Notes: generated from the sequence alone by a model not told the origin. 43,852 nt of DNA from Dehalococcoidia bacterium (GCA_011170285.1 DUEE01000005.1:1-43852); one strand, 5' to 3'; counted from the first letter of the stretch, positions 14,851-25,357 are shown. Translations and numbers: made by a program.

Positions 14851-16452
14851 TTAACTCCCTAGAATCTCCATTGCCTCTTCCCTGTAGGCATCCATTAGAT
14901 AGGGTATTCCTGTCACCCTGGCACATTCTTCGGTCAGGGACATAAGCTCACGACGGGTAATTGCGGGTACACTAAAACATCTTGCTCCTGCCATTAGCTG
15001 CTGCAACCCTATCTTGATCTTATCAACGTAGCTGTAGATTCCTATGGCACCCAGAGGGATATTTTCTATTTCATCAGCACCTACGATATTCTTAACGTCT
15101 TCGTAGCAGACAAAGATCTCTTCCGTCGTTGAGCCAAATTGGCCAACGGTATTGGGCAACTCGCCATCCTTTATCCACTCATAGATATTCTTGCCAACTA
15201 TACCCGGAATCATCAAAGCCCGCCCCATGCATACTGCCTTGGTAAAAGGAGCACCAAGCGCAAGCGCCTTGAATATGCCATCTTCACTGCTGAATCCACC
15301 GGCAAAGGCTATATCAGGTACTCGCTCGCCTCTATCAGCCAACTTCTGGCAGAATTCATAAGCCGCCGCATGTAGGTAGAGACTTGGCATTCCCCATTCT
15401 TCCATCATTCGCCAGGGGCTCATACCAGTTCCACCGGGGGCACCGTCTATCGTAAGTAGGTCTATTTTAGCTTTCGAGCCCCACTTGATGGCCATGGCCA
15501 GCTCACGTAGACCATAGGCACCGGTTTTCAAGGTAATGCGTTTGAAACCCAGATCCCTTAGGCGCTGAACTTCGGCGTAGAAACTCTCTTCACCGATAAA
15601 ACCGAGTCGGCTGTGGCGTTCAAATTCCTTAAGGGAGCCATCCCTATAAGCCGCCTGGCTCACTTCATTTGAAGGATCAGGGGTGATAATATATCCTCGT
15701 TTCTGGAGTTCTGATGCCCGGTTCAGACTATTAACCTTGATCTCTCCACCGATACATTTCGCGCCCTGCCCCCATTTTAGTTCAATGGTGTCTAGGCCAT
15801 GCTTCTTGCCGACGTATTCAGCAACACCCAATCTTGTATCCTCTACGTTCATCTGTACTAATATTTGGCCGTACCCCTGATGGTAGCGCCGATAGGTCTC
15901 GATTCGGCGGTCCATATCTGGCGCTAAACTAACCTTACCATTCGAATCAAGCTCAAGCTGTGGGTCGATACCACATACATTTTCGCCACAGATCAGCGTA
16001 ATCCCGCTGATGGCAGCGCCAATAGCGAAATGTTCCCAGTTCTTACGGGCTATCTCAGTGGAACCCAAAGCGCCAGTGAAGATAGGAACCTTCATCTTGA
16101 CTTTTATGTCCACGCCATATTCGGTCTCGGTATTCACCGCTGGGAAAATCGCAGTATCGGGGTCACCAATGACGCCTGCGGGTAGCCCTTTGGCTCCTAA
16201 TGCATATCCCTGTATATTAAGATGTGAGTAATCAACGGGATAATCCTTATCGCCTCCCGCAGTGACTTCACCGAATGGTCCGGGATAGATTAGTTCTCGA
16301 CCACGGAAGGTTGCCTTGAATACCTCGCAGTTTCCCGTGCAGCCATCAACACAACGGGTGCAGAGACCACTCATGGGAACTACACTTCTGGAACGATTGG
16401 CCGTCCTGGTTGCATCATTTGCATTGGGTCGTCGCATATTCATTACAGACAC
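14851..16452 (-). CDS. FMN-binding glutamate synthase domain protein (archaeal-type GltB domain 2)
   Basis: The 533-residue protein corresponds to the central FMN/TIM-barrel domain of glutamate synthase, encoded as a separate gene as in many archaea and anaerobes. An N-terminal cysteine set C31-x2-C34-x3-C38-x3-C42 (CTRCVDGCTGNC) probably binds an Fe-S cluster or metal. The barrel shows GALGSTEIARKNWEHFAIGAA, ELKWGQGAKCIGGEIK, TIDGAPGGTGMSPW and GRALMIPGIVG. In full GOGAT this domain joins ammonia to 2-oxoglutarate. No glutaminase (GltB domain 1) or GXGXG (domain 3) gene lies in the window. Together with GDH next door, it fits ammonia assimilation; whether it acts as a glutamate synthase here is not settled. 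Confidence 0.85.
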   Translation of the reverse strand: MSVMNMRRPNANDATRTANRSRSVVPMSGLCTRCVDGCTGNCEVFKATFRGRELIYPGPFGEVTAGGDKDYPVDYSHLNIQGYALGAKGLPAGVIGDPDTAIFPAVNTETEYGVDIKVKMKVPIFTGALGSTEIARKNWEHFAIGAAISGITLICGENVCGIDPQLELDSNGKVSLAPDMDRRIETYRRYHQGYGQILVQMNVEDTRLGVAEYVGKKHGLDTIELKWGQGAKCIGGEIKVNSLNRASELQKRGYIITPDPSNEVSQAAYRDGSLKEFERHSRLGFIGEESFYAEVQRLRDLGFKRITLKTGAYGLRELAMAIKWGSKAKIDLLTIDGAPGGTGMSPWRMMEEWGMPSLYLHAAAYEFCQKLADRGERVPDIAFAGGFSSEDGIFKALALGAPFTKAVCMGRALMIPGIVGKNIYEWIKDGELPNTVGQFGSTTEEIFVCYEDVKNIVGADEIENIPLGAIGIYSYVDKIKIGLQQLMAGARCFSVPAITRRELMSLTEECARVTGIPYLMDAYREEAMEILGS

Positions 16453-16514
16453 TCCTTTTCTTGTATGTACTTTTTCAGATTGTTACCTAGTGGAACAGCA
16501 AAAGATACCACTTC

Positions 16515-19175
16515 TTAACCCCACCCTATAAAGCAAATTGCCTTCCTAGTGAGGGGATCAGCGGCTATTTGTGCGTATAAGCCGTTGGCCGACAAAGTAA
16601 CATCAATTAAATGTACAACATCTCTAAAGCTAGCCGTGTCGGGCAAGATGTCGGTGAGAATGTTACTTGAATTTGCAAAGAAATCATTATTGAATTGGGT
16701 TTCCGAATCGTTCGGGTAAACCGGCAAATACATAATCTGTGCCTCGACTAAATCCTGGAAGAAGTGGGTTCCGTATGATACTTCTGGGATATGCCCCATC
16801 TCCTCGCGGGCAATCTCTACCAGAACGCTAGTATTATCAATATCTGAGTACCCAACATTTATGCCGAGGTCTATATTGTTACTACCCCATCTTCCAGGCC
16901 CCATCATTATTATCTTGCCTTCAATAATTGACGGGTGATTATTGATACGGCCGACCACTCGTCCTAGAGATTTCTTTATTTCCATTGACGGTATTTGGGC
17001 ATATCTCGATGGGTCTATATACAATATGTAACGTATGTTTTGAACAATACCGCCACTTATAAACCTGCTGGACCTGAATAATGTAAGTTCGCGTGATATG
17101 CCATCAGGTAGTTTCACAGGGCCTATTGTCCCGGGTAAGGGAAGCGACCGGCATTGCAACAAATTTATCCTAACATCACCCTTCGAGTTTACATAAGCAG
17201 TAAATTCCATGTCGATAGGATAGCCATACTTTTTTTCCAGTCTGTTCAGCATTTCACCCATAACTCTAATTAAGGATGTCCGGCTGATAAGATTGTCAAA
17301 AGTCAATACAAGGTCTTTTACCGATTCACGTGGGCAAATGCCAATTATATCGCGTGTGTAACCTTCAGACATTAAGGATGCAATTAAGTGCATGTTGGGA
17401 TAATCGCAGTCAGCAAGTGTTTCCACGACAGGTAGTGTCAAAAATTCATTTGACTGCAAGTCAAGTACGTCCGCGTTATGTTGAGAGTACTTGGCAATCT
17501 TTACACCAACCTCAGGCCTAAGTTGAGGGTGGCTGATGGCAAGCATTCTTGTATAGTCCCCACCAACACGGTTAACCGCGCGAGTTCCCAGACCAAATAC
17601 CAGGCGGATCATGCCTTTTTGTGGGTCAATACGGCTAGTCCACACATATAGATTCCTAGAAAAGGCAACACCGGCAAGGCTAGGAAAGAAATAATTCTTG
17701 TAAGGCATTCCGGATACACGTTGTACCAGTATTGCCATTTGTTCGTCGCTTTCGCTTAGCCCTTGCTTATACCGGTATGAAATTGCATCGGGGTTCAATG
17801 CACTAGCATATACTAGCTTCACTATACGGAGAAAAGCTTCCATTCGGTCTTCGGGACTACCCTGGTTAGCACAAAACTCGCTGCGATATTTACCGGCAAA
17901 TGCATTTCCGAAACTATCCTCCAGGAGACTGCTTGATCTGACTATTATCGGCGCCTGGCCGAAATAGTCCAGCATATCGCGAAATTGCTCAATTATCTCC
18001 GGTGGGAATTCTCCGTTGAGGAATTGCTGCTCAATCTCCTTAAATTGTTCCCGCGATATTCGACCATCTTTTGTAATCTGCAACCGAGGTTGAAACAGGT
18101 TGTTGTTTACCAAAAAGGTAAAAAAAACGTCTGAGCCAATGTAGAACGAATCGTGCGCTTCCAAAACTTCTGAAAAATCTATTTCGCCGTTCTCCCCCAG
18201 CAGCATACGTCTTGCGAGCAGCATACCGGCAGCTTTGCCACCGATACGGCCGGATCCTATCAGCCGGTCCCTGATACCGATGATGTCATCCACAGTAAAA
18301 TACTCATCAGTAAGTTTGTTGAAGGCTGGATGACCCCCGATCATCATTCGTATAAGCTCGTGCTTGAGGGACACAACTTCTGGTGTGTATTCGATTAGAT
18401 TCTCACCTGCTTGCCGATACTGTATCAGCTTTGCATAAACGCTTTCCCAGGGAGCAATAGAGCTTGTGTCCAAACTGAGCGGATGTTTATGAGCTGTTGA
18501 CGCTACTGTGGCTGCTTCTCCACTCCGAAAGAGGGGGCTCCAACCTGCTTCCGAAATAAGATGTGGTAAAAACATCTGTGAAGAGTAACGGCCCCATACC
18601 TTTAATGGGTGTATGTACATCGCGTTTTCTACGTGGTAAATATCGATTAGTATCTGGGTTGTATCTCTAATTCTGGCAACAGCGGTGTGGGCATGTTGGC
18701 CGCGAGTCAACGCGAAATAGGCTATTGACCCCAATTCTAAAACATAAGGGCAGATAACCCGAAAAAAGTTCGCTAAAAGTTCATCGGTGGCCCACTTGGT
18801 AACTAGGTCAGATAAATTATCGAATATGTAACGAACATCTCTCCCTCTTTCCTCGATAATGCTGTGCACTTTTCCGCTGAAAAAATCGAATCCTGGCGCT
18901 GGGTCAATCTCAATGATAGTTAAGCCAGGGCGAGCCTTAATAATCTGTGGGTGAGAAGCAAATCTTAAGTAAACGCAGTCTCCTCCGTCAAGAATTGCCT
19001 GGTCTGTAAATGACTGAGCAAAATAGGAGTAATCTTTCAAGTCATCGACTTGCCAGACTATATTGTCACCAGGGATAAATCCTTGGATAAGTTCATCGAG
19101 ATCAGCAATTCCACTATTGATTTTTTCTGTCTTCACTTCTTCATCTTTTAGATTTAGTCGTAATACCAACTGCAA
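16515..19175 (-). CDS. PEP-synthase/pyruvate phosphate dikinase-like ATP-grasp protein with degenerate KaiC/RAD55-like N-terminal domain
   Basis: The protein has 886 residues. Residues about 20-215 resemble a RecA/KaiC-type domain (INSGIADLDELIQGFIPGDNIVW) but the Walker A GxxxxGKT is absent where it should follow. Residues about 310-720 match the PPDK/PEP-synthase nucleotide-binding domain: GRIGGKAAGMLLARRML and IIVRSSSLLEDSFGNAFAGKYRSEF. The phosphohistidine swivel and PEP/pyruvate TIM-barrel domains of true PEP synthase are missing. The C-terminus has a conserved GPGRWGSNNIDLGINVGYSDI block. It may phosphorylate another molecule or act in signalling. The TTG start lacks a clear ribosome binding site; GTG 19136 is an alternative. 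It lies between gdh and the glutamate synthase gene. Confidence 0.75.
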   Translation of the reverse strand: MQLVLRLNLKDEEVKTEKINSGIADLDELIQGFIPGDNIVWQVDDLKDYSYFAQSFTDQAILDGGDCVYLRFASHPQIIKARPGLTIIEIDPAPGFDFFSGKVHSIIEERGRDVRYIFDNLSDLVTKWATDELLANFFRVICPYVLELGSIAYFALTRGQHAHTAVARIRDTTQILIDIYHVENAMYIHPLKVWGRYSSQMFLPHLISEAGWSPLFRSGEAATVASTAHKHPLSLDTSSIAPWESVYAKLIQYRQAGENLIEYTPEVVSLKHELIRMMIGGHPAFNKLTDEYFTVDDIIGIRDRLIGSGRIGGKAAGMLLARRMLLGENGEIDFSEVLEAHDSFYIGSDVFFTFLVNNNLFQPRLQITKDGRISREQFKEIEQQFLNGEFPPEIIEQFRDMLDYFGQAPIIVRSSSLLEDSFGNAFAGKYRSEFCANQGSPEDRMEAFLRIVKLVYASALNPDAISYRYKQGLSESDEQMAILVQRVSGMPYKNYFFPSLAGVAFSRNLYVWTSRIDPQKGMIRLVFGLGTRAVNRVGGDYTRMLAISHPQLRPEVGVKIAKYSQHNADVLDLQSNEFLTLPVVETLADCDYPNMHLIASLMSEGYTRDIIGICPRESVKDLVLTFDNLISRTSLIRVMGEMLNRLEKKYGYPIDMEFTAYVNSKGDVRINLLQCRSLPLPGTIGPVKLPDGISRELTLFRSSRFISGGIVQNIRYILYIDPSRYAQIPSMEIKKSLGRVVGRINNHPSIIEGKIIMMGPGRWGSNNIDLGINVGYSDIDNTSVLVEIAREEMGHIPEVSYGTHFFQDLVEAQIMYLPVYPNDSETQFNNDFFANSSNILTDILPDTASFRDVVHLIDVTLSANGLYAQIAADPLTRKAICFIGWG

Positions 19176-19376
19176 GAACGGGATAAGAGCTAAAGGTAGG
19201 TGTCTCTAGCCCATATTGCATAATCGTTTCGTTTATAGAAGGGGGTCTGGAACTCTTAAATTTGCCCCCAGAGCTATTATCCGACAGGAAGATACAGATA
19301 CACCTTAAATAGATTTGAAAGACTCCAACCATGAAACACACTATATGAAATTGAAAACTCTGTTGTCCACGACGAA

Positions 19377-20624
19377 CTAAACCCAACCACGGAGTTTCAT
19401 TGCTTCAACTACGCGTTTTACAGCTAGTACATATGCCGCTTGTCTCATGTTTAGATTATATTCTTTACTAGTGTTAAGCACTGAATGATAAGCCTCCACC
19501 ATTTTTTTCTCTAAACTTGTATATACTTGCTGTTCATCCCATGAGTACATATACGAGTTCTGCACCATCTCAAAATATGAAACTGTCACTCCACCGGCAT
19601 TGCATAAGAAATCAGGTATCACATGCACACCATTCTTATACAAGATGGCATCTGCCTCTGGTGTAGTTGGACCATTGGCCAATTCAGCAACAATTTTTGC
19701 TTTAACATTAGGAGCATTCTTTTCAGTTACGACATTCTCTAAAGCCGCGGGAATAAGTATGTCGACTTCGAGCTCTAGGATTTCTTCGTTGGAAATACAT
19801 TTAGCATTTGGTAAATTGACTACAGAACAGGTATCAAGCTTACATTCACAAACTGCCTCTACATCAAGACATTCGTCATCGCATATCGCCCCTTGGCTGT
19901 CGCTAACAGCAACTACCTTGCACCCAAAAAGCTCTTTACATAGCCGCGCTGCATTGCTTCCAGCATTCCCAAAACCTTGTACTGCAACGGTAGCTTTGCT
20001 GAGATCTATCCCCAACACCTTAGCAGCTTCATGTATTGCATACATCCCACCCCGAGCTGTGGCATCAGCCCTTCCGGTAGAGCCACCTAGGCCAATCGGT
20101 TTACCAGTGATAACACCAAATTGATTCTTGGCATAGATCTTTGAATACTCATCCATCATCCAGATCATTATCTGGGGGGTGGTATATACATCAGGAGCAG
20201 GGATGTCTTTATCTGGTCCTATAAACGGGTTCAATGCCCGTATATATTCTCGACTGAGGCGTTCCAGTTCACCTAGGGACATTTCCTTAGGATTACAAAT
20301 AACACCACCTTTTCCTCCTCCAAGGGGCAAGTTAAGAAGAGCACATTTCCATGTCATCCAGGCGGCAAGTGCCCGTACAGTATCAATCGTTTCATCTGGA
20401 TGGAATCTAATCCCTCCCTTAGTTGGACCCCTGGAATCATTATATTGAACCCTGAATCCTTGAAATACTTTGATGGAGTTATCATCCATACGGACCGGCA
20501 ATGATACATGGAACTCACGCATTGGTACCCGAAGAATTGCATGTGTACTAGAATCTAACTTAAGTATTTGTGCACAATCATCCAACTGCTTCTGTGCAAC
20601 CTCAAATGGGTTTTGATTTGTCAC
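19377..20624 (-). CDS. gdhA: Glutamate dehydrogenase (Glu/Leu/Phe/Val family)
   Basis: The enzyme interconverts 2-oxoglutarate plus ammonia and glutamate with NAD(P)H. The 415 residues match the hexameric bacterial/archaeal type. The substrate domain shows KGGIRFHPDE, the PLGGGKGGV loop with the catalytic-site lysines, and DIPAPDVYT. The nucleotide domain has AVQGFGNAGSNAARL, a GxGxxG-like dinucleotide motif, and NAGGVTVSYFEMVQN matches the family end. The GTG start is preceded by AGGGAG at a suitable distance. It is the first gene of the minus-strand nitrogen group, about 100 bases after the hisF stop. The promoter region (20625-20728) has no obvious NrpR operator. Confidence 0.95.
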   Translation of the reverse strand: MTNQNPFEVAQKQLDDCAQILKLDSSTHAILRVPMREFHVSLPVRMDDNSIKVFQGFRVQYNDSRGPTKGGIRFHPDETIDTVRALAAWMTWKCALLNLPLGGGKGGVICNPKEMSLGELERLSREYIRALNPFIGPDKDIPAPDVYTTPQIMIWMMDEYSKIYAKNQFGVITGKPIGLGGSTGRADATARGGMYAIHEAAKVLGIDLSKATVAVQGFGNAGSNAARLCKELFGCKVVAVSDSQGAICDDECLDVEAVCECKLDTCSVVNLPNAKCISNEEILELEVDILIPAALENVVTEKNAPNVKAKIVAELANGPTTPEADAILYKNGVHVIPDFLCNAGGVTVSYFEMVQNSYMYSWDEQQVYTSLEKKMVEAYHSVLNTSKEYNLNMRQAAYVLAVKRVVEAMKLRGWV

Positions 20625-20728
20625 TTAATTTCTTCTCCCTTCTGTTTTTGGCTTAATACTTAAACAATGTAAATGTAATCCTATTCTAAGTTAATGATTG
20701 TGTTTCCCGCTATCATATTCAGGTAGCC

Positions 20729-21499
20729 TTATATTCTAACTGGTATACCCTTTTCTTTCAGGTATTGTTTTGCCTCAGAAATTGAAATTTCTCCGAAGTG
20801 GAAGATTGAAGCGGCTAAGACTGCTGACGCTTTACCGATTGTTATCCCTTCATAAAGATGCTCCAACTTACCGGCGCCTCCTGAAGCAGTAACCGGGATA
20901 GAGACCGCTTCAGCTACTGCCCTGGTCATCTCCAAATCATATCCTTCCTTGGTTCCATCAGCATCCTTGCTAGTGAGTAAAATCTCACCAGCTCCCAGCT
21001 CTTCTGCCCTCTTTGCCCAGCCAACAAGCTCCGTACCTATAGCCTCCCTGCCACTCCTTATCACCACCTCTAGCCTAGGCAATCCGCTTTCTATTGGATT
21101 TTTCCTCCCGTCAATAGCCACCACCAGCCTATTCTTGCCAAATTCCTTGGCTGCCCTTTCTATAAGCTCAGGGCTCTTGACGGCAGCCGTATTTATAGAT
21201 ACCTTGTCCACGCCAAGGTCAAGTAAAGCCTTCATATCTTCAATGCTGCCTATTCCGCCACCCACGGCAAAGGGAATAGTAACTACACTACACACCCTTT
21301 TGACCCATTCAAGTCGTGTAGTTCTATTTTCTACAGTGGCAAAAATATCAAGGAAAACAAGCTCATCAGCACCCTCAGCGCAATAGGCAGCAGCTGCTTC
21401 TACTGGGTATCGGGCATCCCTAAGATTTTCAAAGTTGACTCCTTTGACTACCCTCCCCTCCTTTATATCAAGGCAAGGTATAATTTTTATCTGCTTCAT
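20729..21499 (-). CDS. hisF: Imidazole glycerol phosphate synthase cyclase subunit HisF
   Basis: HisF condenses PRFAR with ammonia from HisH to give IGP and AICAR in histidine synthesis. The 256-residue (beta/alpha)8 barrel has both catalytic aspartates: D11 in IIPCLDIKEGRVVKG and D130 in LVVAIDGRK. The phosphate-binding GGG motifs are at PFAVGGGIGS and VTASGGAGK. It starts eight bases after the nrpR stop, so the two are probably cotranscribed. No other his gene, including hisH, is in the window; pairing a lone hisF with a nitrogen regulator is unusual. Confidence 0.96.
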   Translation of the reverse strand: MKQIKIIPCLDIKEGRVVKGVNFENLRDARYPVEAAAAYCAEGADELVFLDIFATVENRTTRLEWVKRVCSVVTIPFAVGGGIGSIEDMKALLDLGVDKVSINTAAVKSPELIERAAKEFGKNRLVVAIDGRKNPIESGLPRLEVVIRSGREAIGTELVGWAKRAEELGAGEILLTSKDADGTKEGYDLEMTRAVAEAVSIPVTASGGAGKLEHLYEGITIGKASAVLAASIFHFGEISISEAKQYLKEKGIPVRI

Positions 21500-21507
21500 C
21501 TCTCTCC

Positions 21508-22509
21508 TTATATAAGGCTCTGAAATTTTATTAAATCTTGATACTCAAGCAAGGTACTCATAGCATGAGTTTCTACCTCTATCCCTGCCTCCTCAGCGGC
21601 AGCGATTGGGTTAAGCCCACCGAGAAGTATCATTCCTACTCTGTTTAAGCCCACCGATATGCCACATACTGCTTCACCGGGATTGCCCATCATAATTAGC
21701 CCGTTTAATCCTACCTCCTTTAACTGGTTAGTAACCTTCTCTACCAAAGATTGGCACAGGGCAGGTATCTCACGGAAGTTAGCCAGTATCTTCCCCTCCC
21801 CTCTTCTGACCACACCCTGGACATCGGTCATTCTAGCTTGGATAAATACCTCTGACGGGTCCAAGGTTGTACCAGAATAATAAATAAGATTAACAAAGCG
21901 TAACGGCTGATTATTTCGTATCTGAAGCACTCCCCCGAATCTAGAGTCTATGGGAACATTTGCTTTAAGTAAACTGCTATTGATTATGATGCTACAGGCA
22001 GTAGCCAAACCAACTTTTCCCTTGGGCACAAGGACATCACCTAATCTTTCACCCTCCGGAGCCATAGCTACTAAATTGCTGACACTAAGCCCAACCTCAA
22101 AGGCTGCCTTCATCGATTTAAGAGCCTCATCAAATCTCTGTTTAGGAAATAAAGAAATATTAACCGGCACCAGACCGGTGACTCTTTCTATATTAAAGGA
22201 AGTGCGAAAGGCTAGAAGTTCCATTTTCTCCAGCACAAACCCAATCTTATCGGCAACTAAGGCATTATTCAGTTCTTCTATCCCCAATGATGTAATCTCT
22301 CTGCCATCCCACCTCTCGGCAGACCGTGTAAGTCCCTGCCCATCCATTAGTTTAAGGTGATACCTTACCCCTCGCTCTCCCAGCTCTACACCATGCTCCT
22401 TTAACTGGCGAGCAATTAGCCTAGCTCCTAGAGGCTGAGGCGACTCACTAAGAATCCTCAGGATAGAAATAACCTTTCTTTCAACCTGGCGACTATCGTG
22501 ACCAATCAT
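21508..22509 (-). CDS. nrpR: NrpR-like nitrogen regulator (wHTH plus one NrpR domain)
   Basis: This protein has 333 residues. Residues about 10-80 form a winged helix (ERKVISILRILSESPQPLGARLIARQLKEHGVELGERGVRYHLKLMDGQGL). Residues about 90-325 are a single NrpR regulatory domain (DUF128) with the typical GLVPVNISLFP, RFGGVLQI, LIYYSGTTLDPSEVFI and VGMILLGGLNPIAAAEEAGI segments. In methanogens NrpR represses nif and glnA genes and is released by 2-oxoglutarate. Here it is encoded close to GDH and a glutamate-synthase domain. Its own promoter is overlapped by a matching operator, so it is probably autorepressed. ATG 22509 is used. Confidence 0.9.
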   Translation of the reverse strand: MIGHDSRQVERKVISILRILSESPQPLGARLIARQLKEHGVELGERGVRYHLKLMDGQGLTRSAERWDGREITSLGIEELNNALVADKIGFVLEKMELLAFRTSFNIERVTGLVPVNISLFPKQRFDEALKSMKAAFEVGLSVSNLVAMAPEGERLGDVLVPKGKVGLATACSIIINSSLLKANVPIDSRFGGVLQIRNNQPLRFVNLIYYSGTTLDPSEVFIQARMTDVQGVVRRGEGKILANFREIPALCQSLVEKVTNQLKEVGLNGLIMMGNPGEAVCGISVGLNRVGMILLGGLNPIAAAEEAGIEVETHAMSTLLEYQDLIKFQSLI

Positions 22510-22529
22510 TGTTCAAATCGATTATTGAA

Positions 22530-22549
22530 ATAGGCAACCGTTTTCCTAT
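22530..22549. promoter_or_regulatory. Probable NrpR operator
   Basis: ATAGG-N10-CCTAT is a perfect 5-bp dyad. Read as GGCA-N6-TTCC (22533-22546), it matches the methanogen NrpR consensus GGAA-N6-TTCC at 7 of 8 positions with exact spacing. It overlaps the -10 box and the expected start point of the nrpR promoter, the classical repressor position. Confidence 0.6.
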
Positions 22550-22576
22550 CATATAATTAAAATTATATTTTGTCAA
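22548..22576 (-). promoter_or_regulatory. nrpR-hisF promoter
   Basis: On the minus strand TTGACA (22576-22571), a 17-base spacer and TATGAT (22553-22548) form a near-consensus promoter. Transcription should start near 22541, inside the dyad described for NrpR. Confidence 0.75.
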
Positions 22577-22631
22577 CCCTAAATGCCTACTAAAAGGAAA
22601 AATTATTTGGTTAGCCTGTATTAATCTACTA

Positions 22632-22660
22632 TTGCTACAGGCTAAATGGTATGCTATACT
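22632..22660 (+). promoter_or_regulatory. rpsB operon promoter
   Basis: TTGCTA (22632-22637), a 17-base spacer and TATACT (22655-22660) give a good sigma70-type promoter, with start near 22667 and a leader of about 38 bases before rpsB. It is divergent from the nrpR promoter. Confidence 0.65.
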
Positions 22661-22704
22661 GTTAAACTAATTGTTGATAATTGTTATAAGAAAGGGGTTA
22701 AAAC

Positions 22705-23487
22705 TTGCCAGATACAATAACTATTAAGCAACTTTTGGAATCTGGAGCCCACTTCGGTCATCAGACCAGCCGTTGGCACCCTCGTATGAAGACCTATATC
22801 TTCACTAAGCGCAATGGCATTCATATCATTGATCTAGAACAGACCGCCAGTATGTTGGATAAAGCCTGCGATTTTGTTCAGCAAGTGGCTGCCGAGGGTG
22901 GCAGTATTCTTTTTGTTGGCACCAAAAGGCAAGCTCAAGAGGTTGTGTCCGAAGAGGCACAACGTAGCGGTATGTATTATGTCAATCAACGTTGGCTAGG
23001 AGGGGTATTAACTAATTTCGCTACTATTCAAGCCCGCATAGACTATCTAGTTCGATTGGAAGATCGCCAGGCTAAAGGGGACTTTAACCGTCTGCCCAAA
23101 AAAGAAGCTCTAAAACTTCAAGAGAAGATTTTGCGTCTCAATCGGCAGATGGGTGGTATTAAAGAAATGACCAGTCTACCCAGTGTTCTATTCATCGTTG
23201 ACCTGGTAAAAGAAAGAATTGCTCTAGCTGAAGCTAAACGTGTCGGAATACCAGTGGTAGCTATAGTAGATACCAATTGTAACCCTGATGATATAGACTA
23301 CCCTATTCCAGCTAACGACGATGCTATTAAAACCATCAAACTGATATGTGGTAAACTTGCTGATTCAGTTATTGAAGGCAAAACTGGTGAAGTAGGAGTA
23401 TTAGTAGAGGAAGAACAGGAAGAGGGGTGGGAAGAGCTTGAGGTTGCTGAAATATCCGAACCCCTCATTTCCACACCTGATGAGTAA
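22705..23487 (+). CDS. rpsB: 30S ribosomal protein S2
   Basis: S2 binds late in assembly between head and body of the 30S subunit. The 260-residue protein starts with TTG behind AAAGGGG, and reads [29 protein letters not shown], the universal S2 start. [15 protein letters not shown] and [25 protein letters not shown] are further signatures. An acidic C-terminal tail ([12 protein letters not shown]) extends past the conserved core. It opens the long plus-strand operon that continues to ispG. Confidence 0.97.
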   Translation: MPDTITIKQLLESGAHFGHQTSRWHPRMKTYIFTKRNGIHIIDLEQTASMLDKACDFVQQVAAEGGSILFVGTKRQAQEVVSEEAQRSGMYYVNQRWLGGVLTNFATIQARIDYLVRLEDRQAKGDFNRLPKKEALKLQEKILRLNRQMGGIKEMTSLPSVLFIVDLVKERIALAEAKRVGIPVVAIVDTNCNPDDIDYPIPANDDAIKTIKLICGKLADSVIEGKTGEVGVLVEEEQEEGWEELEVAEISEPLISTPDE

Positions 23488-23503
23488 GGCAAGGAGAGAA
23501 AGA

Positions 23504-24007
23504 TTGAAGATTCCAACAGATAGGGTTAAAGAGTTAAGAGACCAGTCTGGGGCTGGTATTATGGCTTGCCGGAATGCTCTTCTTGAATCCGAGGGAGAGA
23601 TGGAAAAGGCAATCCAGATTCTGAAACAACAAAGCCTTCTAGAAGTACAGAAAAAAACAAGGCGCTCTACCACCCAGGGAATAATTGAAGTCTATATTCA
23701 TACTGGGGGTCGCATCGGAGCTATAGTTGAGGTGAATTGCGAGACTGATTTTGTCGCCCGTACTGACGAGTTCAAGGAACTGGCTCACCATCTGGCAATG
23801 CAAGTTGCCGCCCAAGAGCCCCAATTTATCTCAAACGAGGAAGTCCCTGAGGGAGTTGATATAGAACCCGAGGAGGCTTGCCTGCTTCTTCAGCCTTATA
23901 TTAAGTATCCTGATAAGACTGTTCAAGATATTATTTCTGAGACTATGGTTAAGGTAGGAGAGAATATCAAGGTAAGCAGATTTGCTAGGTTTGAACTAGG
24001 AGGGTAG
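23504..24007 (+). CDS. tsf: Translation elongation factor Ts (short form)
   Basis: EF-Ts is the nucleotide exchange factor of EF-Tu. I chose TTG 23504 (167 residues), which follows AAGGAGA by seven bases; ATG 23480 in frame would overlap rpsB and lacks a ribosome binding site. Signature segments are KELRDQSGAGIMACRNAL (N-terminal UBA-like domain) and IEVNCETDFVAR. The protein is much shorter than the 280-residue E. coli form: it has the N-domain and one core subdomain, as in several Chloroflexota and thermophiles. Confidence 0.93.
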   Translation: MKIPTDRVKELRDQSGAGIMACRNALLESEGEMEKAIQILKQQSLLEVQKKTRRSTTQGIIEVYIHTGGRIGAIVEVNCETDFVARTDEFKELAHHLAMQVAAQEPQFISNEEVPEGVDIEPEEACLLLQPYIKYPDKTVQDIISETMVKVGENIKVSRFARFELGG

Positions 24008-24054
24008 ATTAGAAGGGGGATGGCTGGAATTAAGAGATGTCTAAATTATATTGA

Positions 24055-25357
<1,303 letters not shown>

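Noticed and set aside
20625-20728. NrpR operator in front of glutamate dehydrogenase
   Set aside because: No GGAA-N6-TTCC-like dyad with at most one mismatch was found there.
23438-23503. Upstream extension of EF-Ts into rpsB
   Set aside because: The extra residues lie within the rpsB coding region, lack family resemblance and have no ribosome binding site; TTG 23504 has one.
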